A DNA stretch of 64,000 nucleotides from Croceicoccus ponticola (GTDB lineage Bacteria > Pseudomonadota > Alphaproteobacteria > Sphingomonadales > Sphingomonadaceae), in NCBI RefSeq assembly GCF_004004515.1, contig NZ_RXOL01000001.1, forward strand, positions 124,001 through 188,000, given 5' to 3'. The translations under genes were made by a program, and so were the position numbers. The notes below the pieces were generated by a model. That model saw nothing but the letters and a program-made list of their open reading frames with translations, was not told the origin of the DNA and searched no databases. Below, piece after piece: positions 42,161 to 51,666 of this stretch. Positions within the stretch are counted from its first letter, which is position 1, and each line of letters begins with the position of its first letter.

Positions 42161-43201
42161 TCAAAGGGTGGTCTGGCGTTCCATCAGGATGGGTTCCATC
42201 ACGACATGTTGCTTTGACCGCCCGGCGATCGATGCTTCGAGGTCGGCGACGATTTCGTGCGCGCCGCGGGCAATGTCCTGTCGGATGGTGGTTAGCGGCG
42301 GCATCGTCTGCGCCGCAAGCGGAAGGTCGTCGAAGCCGATGATCTGAACGTCGTCCGGGATCGTCATCCCCTGTTCGTGAAGAACCTTCATCGCGGACAT
42401 GGCGATCAGGTCGGATGCCGCGACGATGGCGTCGAAACTGCCGGCATTGGCCCGCAACTGTTCGCGCAATTCGCCTTCCATAGTCTCGTTCGACAAATGG
42501 CAGGGCAAGTGGACGAGTGTCGCGTCGCGTCCGGCGATCGCATCCCTTGCGCCGTCGAGCCGTTCGGCGATTTCGATGCCGGTCGTATCGCCCAGGAACA
42601 CGAGCTTGCGCGCGCCGCCTGCGATCAGCCGTTCGGCCGCCATGCGCCCGCCCGCGCGATTGTCGGTGCCCACCACGCAATGTATCTGGCCGGGGCGATA
42701 GGTGCCCCATGCGACGAGATTGGGATAGTTCGCCGCGACACGTTCGATCTTGTCGTATTGGTCTGATTGCCCGATCACGATGACGCCATCGACCATGCCG
42801 GAGCTCGTGATCCGTTCAAGCCAGTCGGGCGTATCGTCGGGGATCGCGCGGCTGAGCATCAAGTCGTAACCGCGTTCGGTCAGCTCATCGGCCAGATATC
42901 CCAGCAGCGTCATGAAAAACGGGTCGGAAATATGCTGCCGCCGTTCATGCCCGAGCGGGATCACCACGCCGATCACCCCGGTGCGGCGGGTCCGCAGCTT
43001 GCTCGCCATCTGGTTGGGGCGAAAGTCGTGTTCGCGGGCCAGCGCTTGTATCTGTTCCCGCGTCTTGGCCTTGACCAGCGGCGATCCGGCCAGCGCGCGC
43101 GATACCGTTCCGGCCGAAACCCCGGCGATACGGCCAATGTCGGCCAAGGTGCGGACCTGCGGCGGAGCAACGTCGCCCGAGATATCGTTGTCGCTGGTCA
43201 T
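42161..43201 (-). CDS. LacI-family regulator of the sucrose locus
   Basis: A 346-residue LacI/GalR protein with helix-turn-helix TLADIGRIAGVSAGTVSRAL and hinge FRPNQMASKLRTRRTGVIG. The ligand domain ends with IIGFDDLPLAAQTMPPLTTI. It lies in line with, and downstream of, the sucrose carrier gene and near a perfect CAAACGTTTG palindrome, with related sites in front of the carrier and receptor genes. By position and by analogy with SuxR of Xanthomonas it should repress the sucrose genes until sucrose or a product binds. Confidence 0.87.
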   Translation of the reverse strand: MTSDNDISGDVAPPQVRTLADIGRIAGVSAGTVSRALAGSPLVKAKTREQIQALAREHDFRPNQMASKLRTRRTGVIGVVIPLGHERRQHISDPFFMTLLGYLADELTERGYDLMLSRAIPDDTPDWLERITSSGMVDGVIVIGQSDQYDKIERVAANYPNLVAWGTYRPGQIHCVVGTDNRAGGRMAAERLIAGGARKLVFLGDTTGIEIAERLDGARDAIAGRDATLVHLPCHLSNETMEGELREQLRANAGSFDAIVAASDLIAMSAMKVLHEQGMTIPDDVQIIGFDDLPLAAQTMPPLTTIRQDIARGAHEIVADLEASIAGRSKQHVVMEPILMERQTTL

Positions 43202-43231
43202 GTCATGGCCATAGAATCGCAGTTGATGGCT

Positions 43232-43244
43232 TGCAAACGTTTGT
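43232..43244. promoter_or_regulatory. LacI operator before the sucrose regulator gene
   Basis: TGCAAACGTTTGT contains the perfect ten-base palindrome CAAACGTTTG, a classic LacI/GalR-type site, 31 bases upstream of the regulator start and between it and the carrier gene. It allows autoregulation. Confidence 0.65.
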
Positions 43245-43259
43245 TAGCCCCGATGCGTG

Positions 43260-44585
43260 TCAGGCGCGCGCCGCCCTTGGCACCGGGTTTCCGGCACGAA
43301 CGAACAGCGTGGCGACCGCGCCCAGCAACATCAACGCACCTGCCAGGATCAACGTGTTGCGGGGATCGCCACCCAACAAGGGGCGATAGATCAGCGGCAT
43401 CGTCAACGTTTCGATCATCATCGGAATGACGATGAACATGTTGAAGATCCCCATGTATATGCCGGTCCGTTCAGGCGGAATGGAATCGGCCAACATGACG
43501 TACGTGTTGCCCATCATTCCGGCCCAGCCGATGCCGATGCCCAGCATCAGGGCGAACAGCACCCACGCCGTTTCGACGCCGGGGATCAGCAGCATCGCCG
43601 TTCCCGATGCGGTCAGGCACAAAGCATGGATCCGCCGCGCACCCCAGCGCCGCACGATCGGGATCAGCAGCAGCGCGCCCGCAAAGGCGATGAAGTTGTA
43701 GAACGCACCTGCTTGCTGCGCGGTCAGCGTGGCATCGCGGAATCCCTGCGACGCCGGATCGCTGGTATCGTACAATGCGCGTGCGACGGCAAAGACGATG
43801 AACTGCCAGTAGGTAAACATCGCATACCACTGACACAGCATGGCCAGCGCAAGCTGGCGCATGGGGGCGGGCATGTCGCGGATGGCGTCGATAATTTCGC
43901 GCATCGTGGCGCCGAAGGTCATCGGGCGCGCTTCGAGGTCCTGTCGTTCTTCGTCCGTCAGCGGCAATTCGGGCACACGCCAGACCGACCAGACTATGGT
44001 TGAGATCGACAGGATCGCGCCAATGATGAAAGCGATGCGGACGATCACCGGAATGCCGTTGTCGTCCAGCAAATCACGCGCGACGAACGAAGTCAGCAAG
44101 GTGGGCGCCAGATAGGACAACGTCTGGGCCAGTCCGGTGAATGCGCTTTGCGTCAGGAACCCGACCGATCGCTGGTCAGGGCTCAACCTGTCGGCGACAT
44201 AGGCGCGATAGGGTTCCATCGTGATGTTGTTGCCGGCATCGAGGATCCACAACAGGGACGCCGCCATCCACAGCGCGCTGGAATAAGGCATCAGAAACAG
44301 GCTGATCGAACAGATGATCGCGCCGATCAGGAAATAGGGCGTGCGCCGGCCCCACCGTGATTTGGTCCGGTCGCTCATCGCGCCGACGATCGGCTGAATG
44401 ATCAGGCCCGTCATCGGTCCCGCCAGCCAGAGCAGGGGCATCGTCGCTTCGTCGGCACCGAGGAAACCGTAGATCGGCCCCATGTTCGCCTGCTGCAGAC
44501 CAAAGCTGAATTGAAGCCCGAAAAAGCCGATATTCATTTCGATGATTCGCGGCAGCGAAAGGCGCGGTTTTGCGCGGGTTTCCAT
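43260..44585 (-). CDS. MFS sugar carrier of the SLC45/SuxC type, probable sucrose permease
   Basis: A 441-residue inner-membrane protein with 12 hydrophobic segments. The signature GAMSDRTKSRWGRRTPYFLIG after helix 2, spanning about residues 70-90, and the opening FFGLQFSFGLQQANMGPIYG with its LGAD motif are those of SLC45/plant-SUT-like carriers, including bacterial sucrose permeases. It is divergent from the sucrose TonB receptor and shares the operator region with it. ATG 44585 was chosen over an upstream TTG. Confidence 0.87.
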   Translation of the reverse strand: METRAKPRLSLPRIIEMNIGFFGLQFSFGLQQANMGPIYGFLGADEATMPLLWLAGPMTGLIIQPIVGAMSDRTKSRWGRRTPYFLIGAIICSISLFLMPYSSALWMAASLLWILDAGNNITMEPYRAYVADRLSPDQRSVGFLTQSAFTGLAQTLSYLAPTLLTSFVARDLLDDNGIPVIVRIAFIIGAILSISTIVWSVWRVPELPLTDEERQDLEARPMTFGATMREIIDAIRDMPAPMRQLALAMLCQWYAMFTYWQFIVFAVARALYDTSDPASQGFRDATLTAQQAGAFYNFIAFAGALLLIPIVRRWGARRIHALCLTASGTAMLLIPGVETAWVLFALMLGIGIGWAGMMGNTYVMLADSIPPERTGIYMGIFNMFIVIPMMIETLTMPLIYRPLLGGDPRNTLILAGALMLLGAVATLFVRAGNPVPRAARA

Positions 44586-44657
44586 AGCCTTCAATCCTCT
44601 CGACCAGCCGCTTCGGCGACGTTTCTATAGGCCGATGCTAGCGCAAAAACGCATAAA

Positions 44658-44692
44658 TGCAATCGTTTGAAAAAAGCTATTGCAATCGTTTG
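44658..44692. promoter_or_regulatory. Paired LacI operators between sucrose carrier and receptor
   Basis: TGCAATCGTTTG occurs twice (44658-44669 and 44681-44692), in the same orientation 23 bases apart, in the 158-base gap between divergent genes. It differs from the palindrome at 43232 by a single base, so one LacI protein probably controls all three promoters. Confidence 0.65.
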
Positions 44693-44743
44693 TATCTGGG
44701 GTAGGCTTAGGCTGCGAATCATAAAGATTGCAGGAGAGGATTG

Positions 44744-47209
44744 ATGAACTTCCGTTCGATTATGGCCGTTGGCGCTGCCTTGAGCGCACTTGCCGCCGCC
44801 AATGCCCAAGCGCAGGATACTGCTCAGGAAGCGTCGACCACCGTCGCGGCGCAGGACGATGCGCTCGGCCTCAATGTCATTGTCGTGACCGCCTCGGCCC
44901 GTCAGGCCAATGCGATGGACAGTTCGGTTTCGGTCAGCGTGCTTTCGCCCGATCTGATCTCCGACGCGGCTCCGCGCACCACCGCTGAAATCTTCCGCCA
45001 AATCCCCGGCATCCGTTCGGAATCGACCGGCGGTGATGGTAACGCCAACATCGCGGTTCGCGGTCTTCCCGTAGCTTCGGGCGGCGCGAAATTCCTGCAA
45101 TTGCAGGAAGACGGCCTGCCGGTCATGCAATTCGGCGACATCGCTTTTGGCAACGCCGACATCTTCCTGCGCGCCGATCAGACGATCCAGTCGATCCAGG
45201 CCGTACGCGGCGGTTCGGCATCGACCCTTGCGTCCAACGCCCCGGGCGGCGTCATCAACTTCGTGTCGAAGGACGGTAGCCAGGAAGGCGGCACCGTCAT
45301 GGCGACTGCGGGCATCGATTACGAAGAATACCGGCTCGACTTCAACTACGGCGGCTCGCTTGGCGAAAACACCCGCTTTAATATCGGCGGCTTCTGGCGC
45401 GAAGGCGAAGGGCCGCGCGATGCCGGGTACAACGGCAACAGCGGCTACCAGATCAAGGCCAACCTGACGCAGGAATTCGACGGCGGTTTCGTCCGTCTCC
45501 ACGTCAAGCATCTCGACGATCGGGCTATCGGCTACCTGCCGATGCCGACGCGGGTTACCGGCACCAACGCAGATCCCAAGTTCGGGTCCATCGACGGTTT
45601 CGACATCAAGTCCGACACCCCGCACAGCAAGTATTTTACCAGCGCGTTCGGTCTCGACGGCAACAACGACACCCGCACCACTGACATCAAGGACGGGATG
45701 CACCCGCTGGTCACTTCGCTGGGGCTGGAAGCACAGTTCGAAATCGCTGACGGCTTCCGGGTCGAGGAACGCTTTCGCTGGTCCGACGTGTCGGGCCGGT
45801 TCGTATCGCCGTTCCCTTCGGAAATCGGCGCGGCGGGCGGCATCGGCAATTCGGTCGGCGAACTCTTGACCGGCGTGCCGGGCAACTACGACCTCGTTTA
45901 CGCCAATGGCCCGAACGCGGGTTCCCCGTTCGCCAACTCGAACGGGCTGCTGATGCGCACCCACCTGTTCAATGTCGACATTAACGACTTCGGCGGATTT
46001 TCCAACGATTTCAAACTGGTAAAGGAAGTCGGACCCGCCACGCTGACCGCCGGTTACTACAAGGCACGCCAGAACATCGACATGGACTGGATCTGGGACA
46101 GCTTCCTGCTCGAAGTCGAAGGGCATAACGCCGCGCTGGTCGACGTCGTCGATCCGGTGAGCGGCAACACGCTGACCGATGGCGGGCTCTATGCCTATGG
46201 CGTGCCGTACTGGGGCAATTGCTGCCAGCGCAGTTACGATGTCCGTTACGACATCGATGCGCCTTATGCCGCGGTCGGCTTCGAATTCGGCGATCTCAGC
46301 CTCGATGGATCGCTGCGTTACGACCACGTCAAGGCGCGGGGCGAATATGCCGGCAACAGCCAGATGGCCAATCTCGACGTGAACGGCGACGGCACGATCC
46401 AACCGGTCGAGCGGAGTGTTTCGACGATCGACAACGCCAATGCCAGCCCGGTCGATTACAACGTCGGTTACTGGTCGTGGTCGGTTGGCGCGAACTATCG
46501 GTTCACCGCCGATCTCGCCGCCTTTGCGCGGGTCAGCCGCGGTGGCCGCGCCAATGCCGATCGCTTGCTGTTCGGTGTGGTTCAGGCCGACGGTTCGGTC
46601 CGCAAGGAAGACGCTGTGGACTTCGTCGACCAGTATGAACTGGGCGTCAAATATCGCAACGGACCGTTTGCGCTGTTCGTCACCGGCTTCCATGCCAAAA
46701 CTCAGGAACAGAACTTCGAAGCGACCAGCCAGACTTTCTTCGACCGCACCTACAAGGCAACGGGCGTCGAACTGGAAGGCGCGTTCCGTTCGGGCATCTT
46801 CGACCTGCGGGCTGGCGCGACTTATACCGATGCCGAAATCGCCAAGGACAACATCACTCCGGCAAACGAAGGCAACACGCCCCGTCGGCAGGCGAAGTTC
46901 GTCTATCAGCTGACCCCCGCGGTCGATTTCGACATCGTGCGCGCCGGCTTCAACATCGTCGGCACGTCAAAGGCCTATGCGCAAGACAGCAACCAGCTGG
47001 TGTTCCCGGCCTTTACCCAGGTGAACGCTTTCGTGAACATCAGGCCGCGCGACGATATCGAGCTTTCGATCAACGCCAACAACCTGTTCGACACAACCGG
47101 AATCACCGAAGCCGAAGAAGGATCGATCGTCGAAGGGATGGACAACTACCTTCGCGCCCGATCGATCAACGGACGCACGATTTCCGCATCGCTTCGTTAC
47201 GATTTCTGA
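44744..47209 (+). CDS. TonB-dependent receptor of the sucrose locus
   Basis: An 821-residue outer-membrane receptor. GGAGAGG precedes ATG 44744, and a signal peptide ends ANAQAQD. The plug has VIVVTASARQANAMDSSVSV, TAEIFRQIPGIRSES, NIAVRGLPVASGGAKFLQLQ and APGGVINFVSKDGS. The barrel ends with SLRYDF, an aromatic C-terminus. Position beside the SLC45-type carrier, GH68 enzyme and fructokinase suggests sucrose or a fructan oligosaccharide as cargo, as for SuxA of Xanthomonas. Confidence 0.92.
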   Translation: MNFRSIMAVGAALSALAAANAQAQDTAQEASTTVAAQDDALGLNVIVVTASARQANAMDSSVSVSVLSPDLISDAAPRTTAEIFRQIPGIRSESTGGDGNANIAVRGLPVASGGAKFLQLQEDGLPVMQFGDIAFGNADIFLRADQTIQSIQAVRGGSASTLASNAPGGVINFVSKDGSQEGGTVMATAGIDYEEYRLDFNYGGSLGENTRFNIGGFWREGEGPRDAGYNGNSGYQIKANLTQEFDGGFVRLHVKHLDDRAIGYLPMPTRVTGTNADPKFGSIDGFDIKSDTPHSKYFTSAFGLDGNNDTRTTDIKDGMHPLVTSLGLEAQFEIADGFRVEERFRWSDVSGRFVSPFPSEIGAAGGIGNSVGELLTGVPGNYDLVYANGPNAGSPFANSNGLLMRTHLFNVDINDFGGFSNDFKLVKEVGPATLTAGYYKARQNIDMDWIWDSFLLEVEGHNAALVDVVDPVSGNTLTDGGLYAYGVPYWGNCCQRSYDVRYDIDAPYAAVGFEFGDLSLDGSLRYDHVKARGEYAGNSQMANLDVNGDGTIQPVERSVSTIDNANASPVDYNVGYWSWSVGANYRFTADLAAFARVSRGGRANADRLLFGVVQADGSVRKEDAVDFVDQYELGVKYRNGPFALFVTGFHAKTQEQNFEATSQTFFDRTYKATGVELEGAFRSGIFDLRAGATYTDAEIAKDNITPANEGNTPRRQAKFVYQLTPAVDFDIVRAGFNIVGTSKAYAQDSNQLVFPAFTQVNAFVNIRPRDDIELSINANNLFDTTGITEAEEGSIVEGMDNYLRARSINGRTISASLRYDF

Positions 47210-47224
47210 CGAAGCGATGCGCGC

Positions 47225-47262
47225 GGTGGGTGGCTCCAATTCCCTCCACGGAGCCACCCACC
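47225..47262 (+). terminator. Intra-operon hairpin after the sucrose receptor gene
   Basis: GGTGGGTGGCTCC (47225-47237) pairs perfectly with GGAGCCACCCACC (47250-47262) around a 12-base loop, in the 72-base gap before the GH68 gene. There is no T tract. It may stop part of the transcription, or protect the receptor message, so that the receptor is made in excess over the downstream enzymes. Confidence 0.6.
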
Positions 47263-47281
47263 CGATGCGTCTGATCGGATC

Positions 47282-48418
47282 ATGACCCAGATTACCCCTC
47301 ATCCCGCACTTCAGCCCGCCACGCTGCGCTGGACCGCGGCGGATCTGGCCACTCTGGCCCAACGGGATTTCGACCGCGCACCGGTGCTGGGACAGACGGA
47401 CGTCGTGCGGATCGGCAGCGATCTCGACGTCTGGGACGCCTGGCCGTTGGCCGACAATGCGGGCAACCCGGTATCGTGGCGCGGCGGAGAGCTCTGGTTC
47501 GCCCTGGCCGCCCCGGCGTTGGACGATCCCGAGGAACGCCACGGCAAAGCCCGCATCCATACTTTCCACCACGTCGACGGCGCGTTCCACCACATGGGAC
47601 CGACGCTGCCCGACGGCTTTTCGCCGGGAACTCGCGAATGGTCGGGCTCGGCTCGGATCGAAGGCGATGAGGTCGCGCTGTATTTCACCGCTGCCGGCGC
47701 GCGCGACGAAGATCGGTTGAGCTATCGCCAGCGCCTGTTCGTCACCCGCTTGCATCTGGGTGACGGCGAGGAAATCTTTAAGGGCTGGAGCGAACCGCGC
47801 GAATTGCTTGCGCCCGGGTCCGGTCCCTATCTTGCCGTCGAAGCGGCCGAAGGGACCATCGGCGAGATCAAGGCATTTCGCGATCCCTTTCCATGGGACC
47901 TGCCAGATGGCCGCAAAATCCTGTTGTTCACGGCGTCGTCCAAGGCCGATCCGGGACCGTTCAACGGCATGGTCGGCATGGCGCTTGCCGGGGAAGACGG
48001 GACTTATAACGCAGTCGATCCACTGATCGATGCCGTGGGCACGAACAACGAACTGGAACGACCGCACCTTGTCGCTGCGAACGGCAGGATATACCTGTTC
48101 TGGTCGACGCAGGCGAAAGTGTTTGCGCCGGGCTGTATCGCGCCAACGGGGCTTTACGGAGCGGTCGCCGACAATATCGAAGGGACGTGGCAATTGCTCA
48201 ACGGTGACGGACTGATCTTCGCCAACCCGGTGAACGAACCGTTCCAGACCTATAGCTGGTGGGTGATGCCCGACCTTCGGGTGACCAGCTTCGTCGATTA
48301 TTGGGGCGTGGACGATCCGGCGGCCGAGGCAAAGCCACATGGCCGTGCGCATTTCGGCGGCACGTTCGCGCCGTTCCTGCACCTTACGCTCGACGGCGCG
48401 ACTGCCGGTCTCGCATGA
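47282..48418 (+). CDS. GH68 sucrase (levansucrase/invertase type)
   Basis: A 378-residue five-bladed beta-propeller enzyme of family GH68. The catalytic set is visible: nucleophile Asp in VWDAWPL near residue 49, EWSGSARI near 120, stabilising Asp in AFRDPFPWDL near 202 and acid/base Glu in NNELERPHLV near 257. YSWWVMPDLRVTSFVDYWG near the end is also typical. It hydrolyses sucrose and may transfer fructose to build levan. There is no signal peptide. It is slightly shorter than the extracellular Zymomonas enzymes, which also lack one, so it may act in the cytoplasm on imported sucrose. The stop overlaps the fructokinase start (ATGA). Confidence 0.9.
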   Translation: MTQITPHPALQPATLRWTAADLATLAQRDFDRAPVLGQTDVVRIGSDLDVWDAWPLADNAGNPVSWRGGELWFALAAPALDDPEERHGKARIHTFHHVDGAFHHMGPTLPDGFSPGTREWSGSARIEGDEVALYFTAAGARDEDRLSYRQRLFVTRLHLGDGEEIFKGWSEPRELLAPGSGPYLAVEAAEGTIGEIKAFRDPFPWDLPDGRKILLFTASSKADPGPFNGMVGMALAGEDGTYNAVDPLIDAVGTNNELERPHLVAANGRIYLFWSTQAKVFAPGCIAPTGLYGAVADNIEGTWQLLNGDGLIFANPVNEPFQTYSWWVMPDLRVTSFVDYWGVDDPAAEAKPHGRAHFGGTFAPFLHLTLDGATAGLA

Positions 48419-49314
48419 CCGGCGGAACGGCGCAGCGGTTGGCCGGGATCGAGCTGGGCGGGACCAAGACGATCGTGGTGCTGGGCGACGGTACCCGGAT
48501 CGTGGAGCGCCGCGAATTTCCGACCACTACCCCTGACGAAACGATGGGCGCGGCGCTGGCCGTGCTGGGCGAATGGAACCGCGCAGCGCCGCTGGACGCT
48601 ATCGGCATCGGCAGTTTCGGGCCGCTCCGGGTCGATGCCCAGGCCGCCGATTTCGGGACCATTCTGGCCACGCCCAAGCGGGGCTGGAGCGGTGCACAAA
48701 TCCTCGCCCCGGTTCGCCGGGCGTTCGCCTGTCCCATCGGCGTCGACACCGACGTCAATGCGGCGGCGCTGGCCGAACATGCGCTTGGCGCGGCGCAGGG
48801 CTGCGGCAATGTCATCTACCTCACTATCGGCACAGGGCTTGGCGGGGGCGTGCTGCTGGACGGTCGCCCTGTCCACGGCGCGATGCACCCCGAAATCGGC
48901 CACGTTCGCCTTCGCCGGGTCGCGGGCGACGCATTTGCCGGGGTATGCCCGTTTCACGGCGATTGCATCGAAGGGCTGATCGCCGGCCCTGCGCTCGAAG
49001 CTCGACTGCCCGCGCATCCGGCCGATCTGGACCCGGTCGATCCGGCGTGGGATCCTGTGGGCATGGATCTGGCGGAGTTGCTGGCGCAGCTGATGCTGAC
49101 CTTTTCGCCCCAGCGCATCGTCATCGGAGGCGGCGTCGCCAATCGCCAGCCGCACCTGATCGCGCGGGCAAGGGATGCGCTGCCGGGCCTGATTGCCGGT
49201 TACCTTGGTGATATGGACGCAGCCGCATTGTCTCGCATGATCTGCGCGCCGACGCTGGGCGACGATGCGGGGCCGGTGGGATCGCTGGTGCTCGCCGCGC
49301 AGGCGATGGGTTAG
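48415..49314 (+). CDS. ROK-family fructokinase
   Basis: A 299-residue ROK kinase. It has an ATP phosphate-binding start IELGGTKTIVVLGDG, catalytic TDVNAAALAEHALG near residue 108, IGTGLGGGVLLDG near 137 and the ROK zinc motif spread over HPEIGHVRLRR and CPFHGDCIEG near 160-190. Sequence type and position after a GH68 sucrase match the Zymomonas fructokinase, which phosphorylates the fructose released from sucrose. The stop (TAG) overlaps the stop of the convergent GST gene within TTAG. Confidence 0.9.
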   Translation: MTGGTAQRLAGIELGGTKTIVVLGDGTRIVERREFPTTTPDETMGAALAVLGEWNRAAPLDAIGIGSFGPLRVDAQAADFGTILATPKRGWSGAQILAPVRRAFACPIGVDTDVNAAALAEHALGAAQGCGNVIYLTIGTGLGGGVLLDGRPVHGAMHPEIGHVRLRRVAGDAFAGVCPFHGDCIEGLIAGPALEARLPAHPADLDPVDPAWDPVGMDLAELLAQLMLTFSPQRIVIGGGVANRQPHLIARARDALPGLIAGYLGDMDAAALSRMICAPTLGDDAGPVGSLVLAAQAMG

Positions 49315-49940
49315 AACGCGATCGCCACGTCGCCCGGTGCCCAAGGGCGCGGGCGCACCATGATCGCCGCGAACAAGTCCGAGCTCAAGTGACCGTCAAG
49401 CCACGTCTTCAACCGGGGGAGCGGGACCCCGTCGAACCATTCCCGGTCCACCGCCGCGAACTGGCGCACGAACGGGAAAATCGCCGCATCGGCAATGCCC
49501 CGAGCCGCGCCGCATAGCTGATCGGACTGCATCAGGCGGCTTTCCAGTTCGCGCAGGAATCCAAGCCCGCTGTCACGATGGTAAGACGGATCGGCGTCTT
49601 GTCGTTCGGGATATTTGTACCGGTCCAGATCGCGCTTGAAGTCTTCGTCGTTCAGCGCGATCAGCGAGCGATCGTCGCGATCCAGCCAGCCTTCGGGATC
49701 GTGCAGCGCCAATGCGCGGCGCATGATGTCGATGCTTTCGTCGATCACCTCGCCACCGGGCATGACGAGCACGGGGACGGTGCCCTTGGGTGACGCGGCC
49801 AGCATGGCGTCAGGCTTGGCCGAAAGCTTGATCTCGCGCAGTTCGCAGCGCAATCCGCCAACCTTGAGCGCCAGCCGCGCGCGCATGGCATAAGGGCAGC
49901 GGCGAAAGCTGTAGAGGATCGGATCGGCTTGCTCAGTCAT
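49311..49940 (-). CDS. Glutathione S-transferase-like protein
   Basis: A 209-residue thioredoxin-fold protein with the N-terminal motif [16 protein letters not shown] (CPYA near residue 14), KGTVPVL and the glutathione-binding DESIDIMR near 66, followed by an all-helical C-terminal domain. It is of the glutaredoxin-2/GST type common in proteobacteria. The start at 49940 overlaps the end of trhO by eight bases, so the two genes are coupled. Substrate unknown. Confidence 0.85.
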   Translation of the reverse strand: MTEQADPILYSFRRCPYAMRARLALKVGGLRCELREIKLSAKPDAMLAASPKGTVPVLVMPGGEVIDESIDIMRRALALHDPEGWLDRDDRSLIALNDEDFKRDLDRYKYPERQDADPSYHRDSGLGFLRELESRLMQSDQLCGAARGIADAAIFPFVRQFAAVDREWFDGVPLPRLKTWLDGHLSSDLFAAIMVRPRPWAPGDVAIAF

Positions 49941-50901
49941 CGGTTTCGGCAGACCTGATCGCACCGATATGCGCGCGACCCCGTTCGGCGGCGAGCGCTT
50001 CCTGCCGTTGACGCTCGCGATAGGATGCGCGCTGTTCGTCCGTCCGTTCGCCATGGCACGCGGGGCAGGCCACGCCGACTTCGAACAGCGGCGACGCGCG
50101 ATCTTCTTCGCTGACCGGGCGTCGACAGGCATGACACAGCGCATAGTGCCCCTGCGCAAGCCCGTGGCCGATGGTCACTCGCTGATCGAAGACGAAGCAT
50201 TCGCCCTGCCATAGGCTTTCGTCCTCGGGCACGGTTTCGAGGTATCTGAGAATACCGCCCTTGAGATGGAAGACGTCCTCCACCCCTTCCTGCTTCAGAA
50301 ATGCGGTCGATTTTTCGCACCGGATGCCGCCGGTGCAGAACATCGCGACTTTTGGCGTCTTGCCCGTGCCCAGAATGGCGTCGCGTTCGCGGCGGAACCA
50401 TGCGGGGAAATCGCGAAATGTGGCCGTCTTGGGGTCGATGGCTCCGGCGAACGTGCCAACGGCGACTTCGTAATCGTTGCGGGTGTCGATGACGATGGTG
50501 TCAGATTGCGAAATCAGTGCGTTCCAGTCGCCCGGATCGACGTAAGTGCCCACGCTCGCCCTCGGATCGATGTCGGGCTCGCCCATCGTGACGATCTCGC
50601 GCTTCAGCCGGACTTTCAGGCGATGGAATGGCATTTTCGGTGTGGCCGAAAACTTGACGTCAAGCATCGCGCAATCGGGCAGCGTGCGGATGTGATCCAG
50701 CACCGCGTCGATGCCCGCGGCGGTTCCCGCAATCGTGCCATTGATCCCTTCGGGCGCAAGCAAAAGCGTGCCTCTAACGCGATGACGGGTGCAAATCCGG
50801 TCGAGCGGTTCGCGCAATTGCGCGCAATCGTCGAACCGCGTGAAGCGGTAGAGCGCGGCGACGCGGATTTGTTCGGGGGATTCGTCACGATGGCTGTGCA
50901 T
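49933..50901 (-). CDS. trhO: tRNA uridine(34) hydroxylase, rhodanese-like
   Basis: A 322-residue protein of the YceA/TrhO family. The N-terminal UPF0176 domain contains [15 protein letters not shown] near residue 50, the rhodanese domain begins with [15 protein letters not shown] near 137, and the active loop is [15 protein letters not shown] near 190 with the catalytic cysteine. The C-terminus carries two CxxC pairs (CHAC, CPAC), a probable zinc site. TrhO makes 5-hydroxyuridine at position 34 of tRNAs using oxygen. It is first of a two-gene leftward unit with the GST. Confidence 0.93.
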   Translation of the reverse strand: MHSHRDESPEQIRVAALYRFTRFDDCAQLREPLDRICTRHRVRGTLLLAPEGINGTIAGTAAGIDAVLDHIRTLPDCAMLDVKFSATPKMPFHRLKVRLKREIVTMGEPDIDPRASVGTYVDPGDWNALISQSDTIVIDTRNDYEVAVGTFAGAIDPKTATFRDFPAWFRRERDAILGTGKTPKVAMFCTGGIRCEKSTAFLKQEGVEDVFHLKGGILRYLETVPEDESLWQGECFVFDQRVTIGHGLAQGHYALCHACRRPVSEEDRASPLFEVGVACPACHGERTDEQRASYRERQRQEALAAERGRAHIGAIRSAETDD

Positions 50902-51025
50902 CGTGCGCCTATAGCGCCGTCCTCGCCACGCGTCAGCATCTGACGGCGATCCACCGATTTCGCCCGAAATTTCAAATGTGCTATGCTGCCGCCGACGCGG
51001 GTCGCATCGTGGCGGATGGAGACTG

Positions 51026-51664
51026 ATGGTGACTTACTGGAAGCTCAAGGGGCGCGAACTCGCCAACTGCAATTGCGATTACGGCTGCAATTGTCAGTTC
51101 GGCGGATTGCCGGACAAGGGCGGGTGCCAGGCCGTTTTCGGCATGGCCATCGACGAAGGGCATTACGGCGACACCGATCTTTCGGGCCTCAATATTTCGG
51201 CGGTGTTCCGCTGGCCCGGGCCGATTCACGAAGGAAAGGGCGAATGCGTCGCCTTTGTCGACGAACGCGCGGACGAGGCGCAGCGCAGCGCGCTGCTTAC
51301 CATCATGACCGGCGGCGACACCGATCCGATGGCGACGGTCTTCGCGGTCTTTGCCTCCACCATCGAAACCATGCACGCACCGGTGTTCACGCGGATCGAT
51401 TTTGAAGTGAACGTCGAAGGGCGCAAGGGACGCCTGCACATTCCGGGGCATGTCGAAATGACGGGCGAACCGATCCGCAGTCCGGTCGACGGGTCCGAAG
51501 TGCGCGCCCGCATCGACCTGCCAAACGGTTTCGAATACGAAATTGCCGAAATCGGTTCGGGGACGAGCAGGGCGACGGGGCCGATGACACTGGAGCACGC
51601 GAACAGCTATGGCCAGTTCGCCCACCTTCATCTCGACAGCCACGGGGTGGTGAGGGCCGCCTGA
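51026..51664 (+). CDS. DUF1326 protein
   Basis: A 212-residue protein of the DUF1326 family, start at 51026 behind GGATGGAG. The N-terminus carries a striking cysteine cluster, [17 protein letters not shown], at residues 14-30, and the C-terminus has a histidine cluster ([13 protein letters not shown]). Such clusters suggest metal binding, but the function is unknown. The family is regularly followed by a DUF2182 membrane protein, as here, two bases downstream, and the two probably work together. Confidence 0.88.
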   Translation: MVTYWKLKGRELANCNCDYGCNCQFGGLPDKGGCQAVFGMAIDEGHYGDTDLSGLNISAVFRWPGPIHEGKGECVAFVDERADEAQRSALLTIMTGGDTDPMATVFAVFASTIETMHAPVFTRIDFEVNVEGRKGRLHIPGHVEMTGEPIRSPVDGSEVRARIDLPNGFEYEIAEIGSGTSRATGPMTLEHANSYGQFAHLHLDSHGVVRAA

Positions 51665-51666
51665 AG

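Noticed and set aside
44591-46693. 700-codon minus-strand open frame opposite the sucrose receptor
   Set aside because: Same reason: composition is that of a shadow frame, and the plus strand has a complete TonB receptor with signal peptide and plug.
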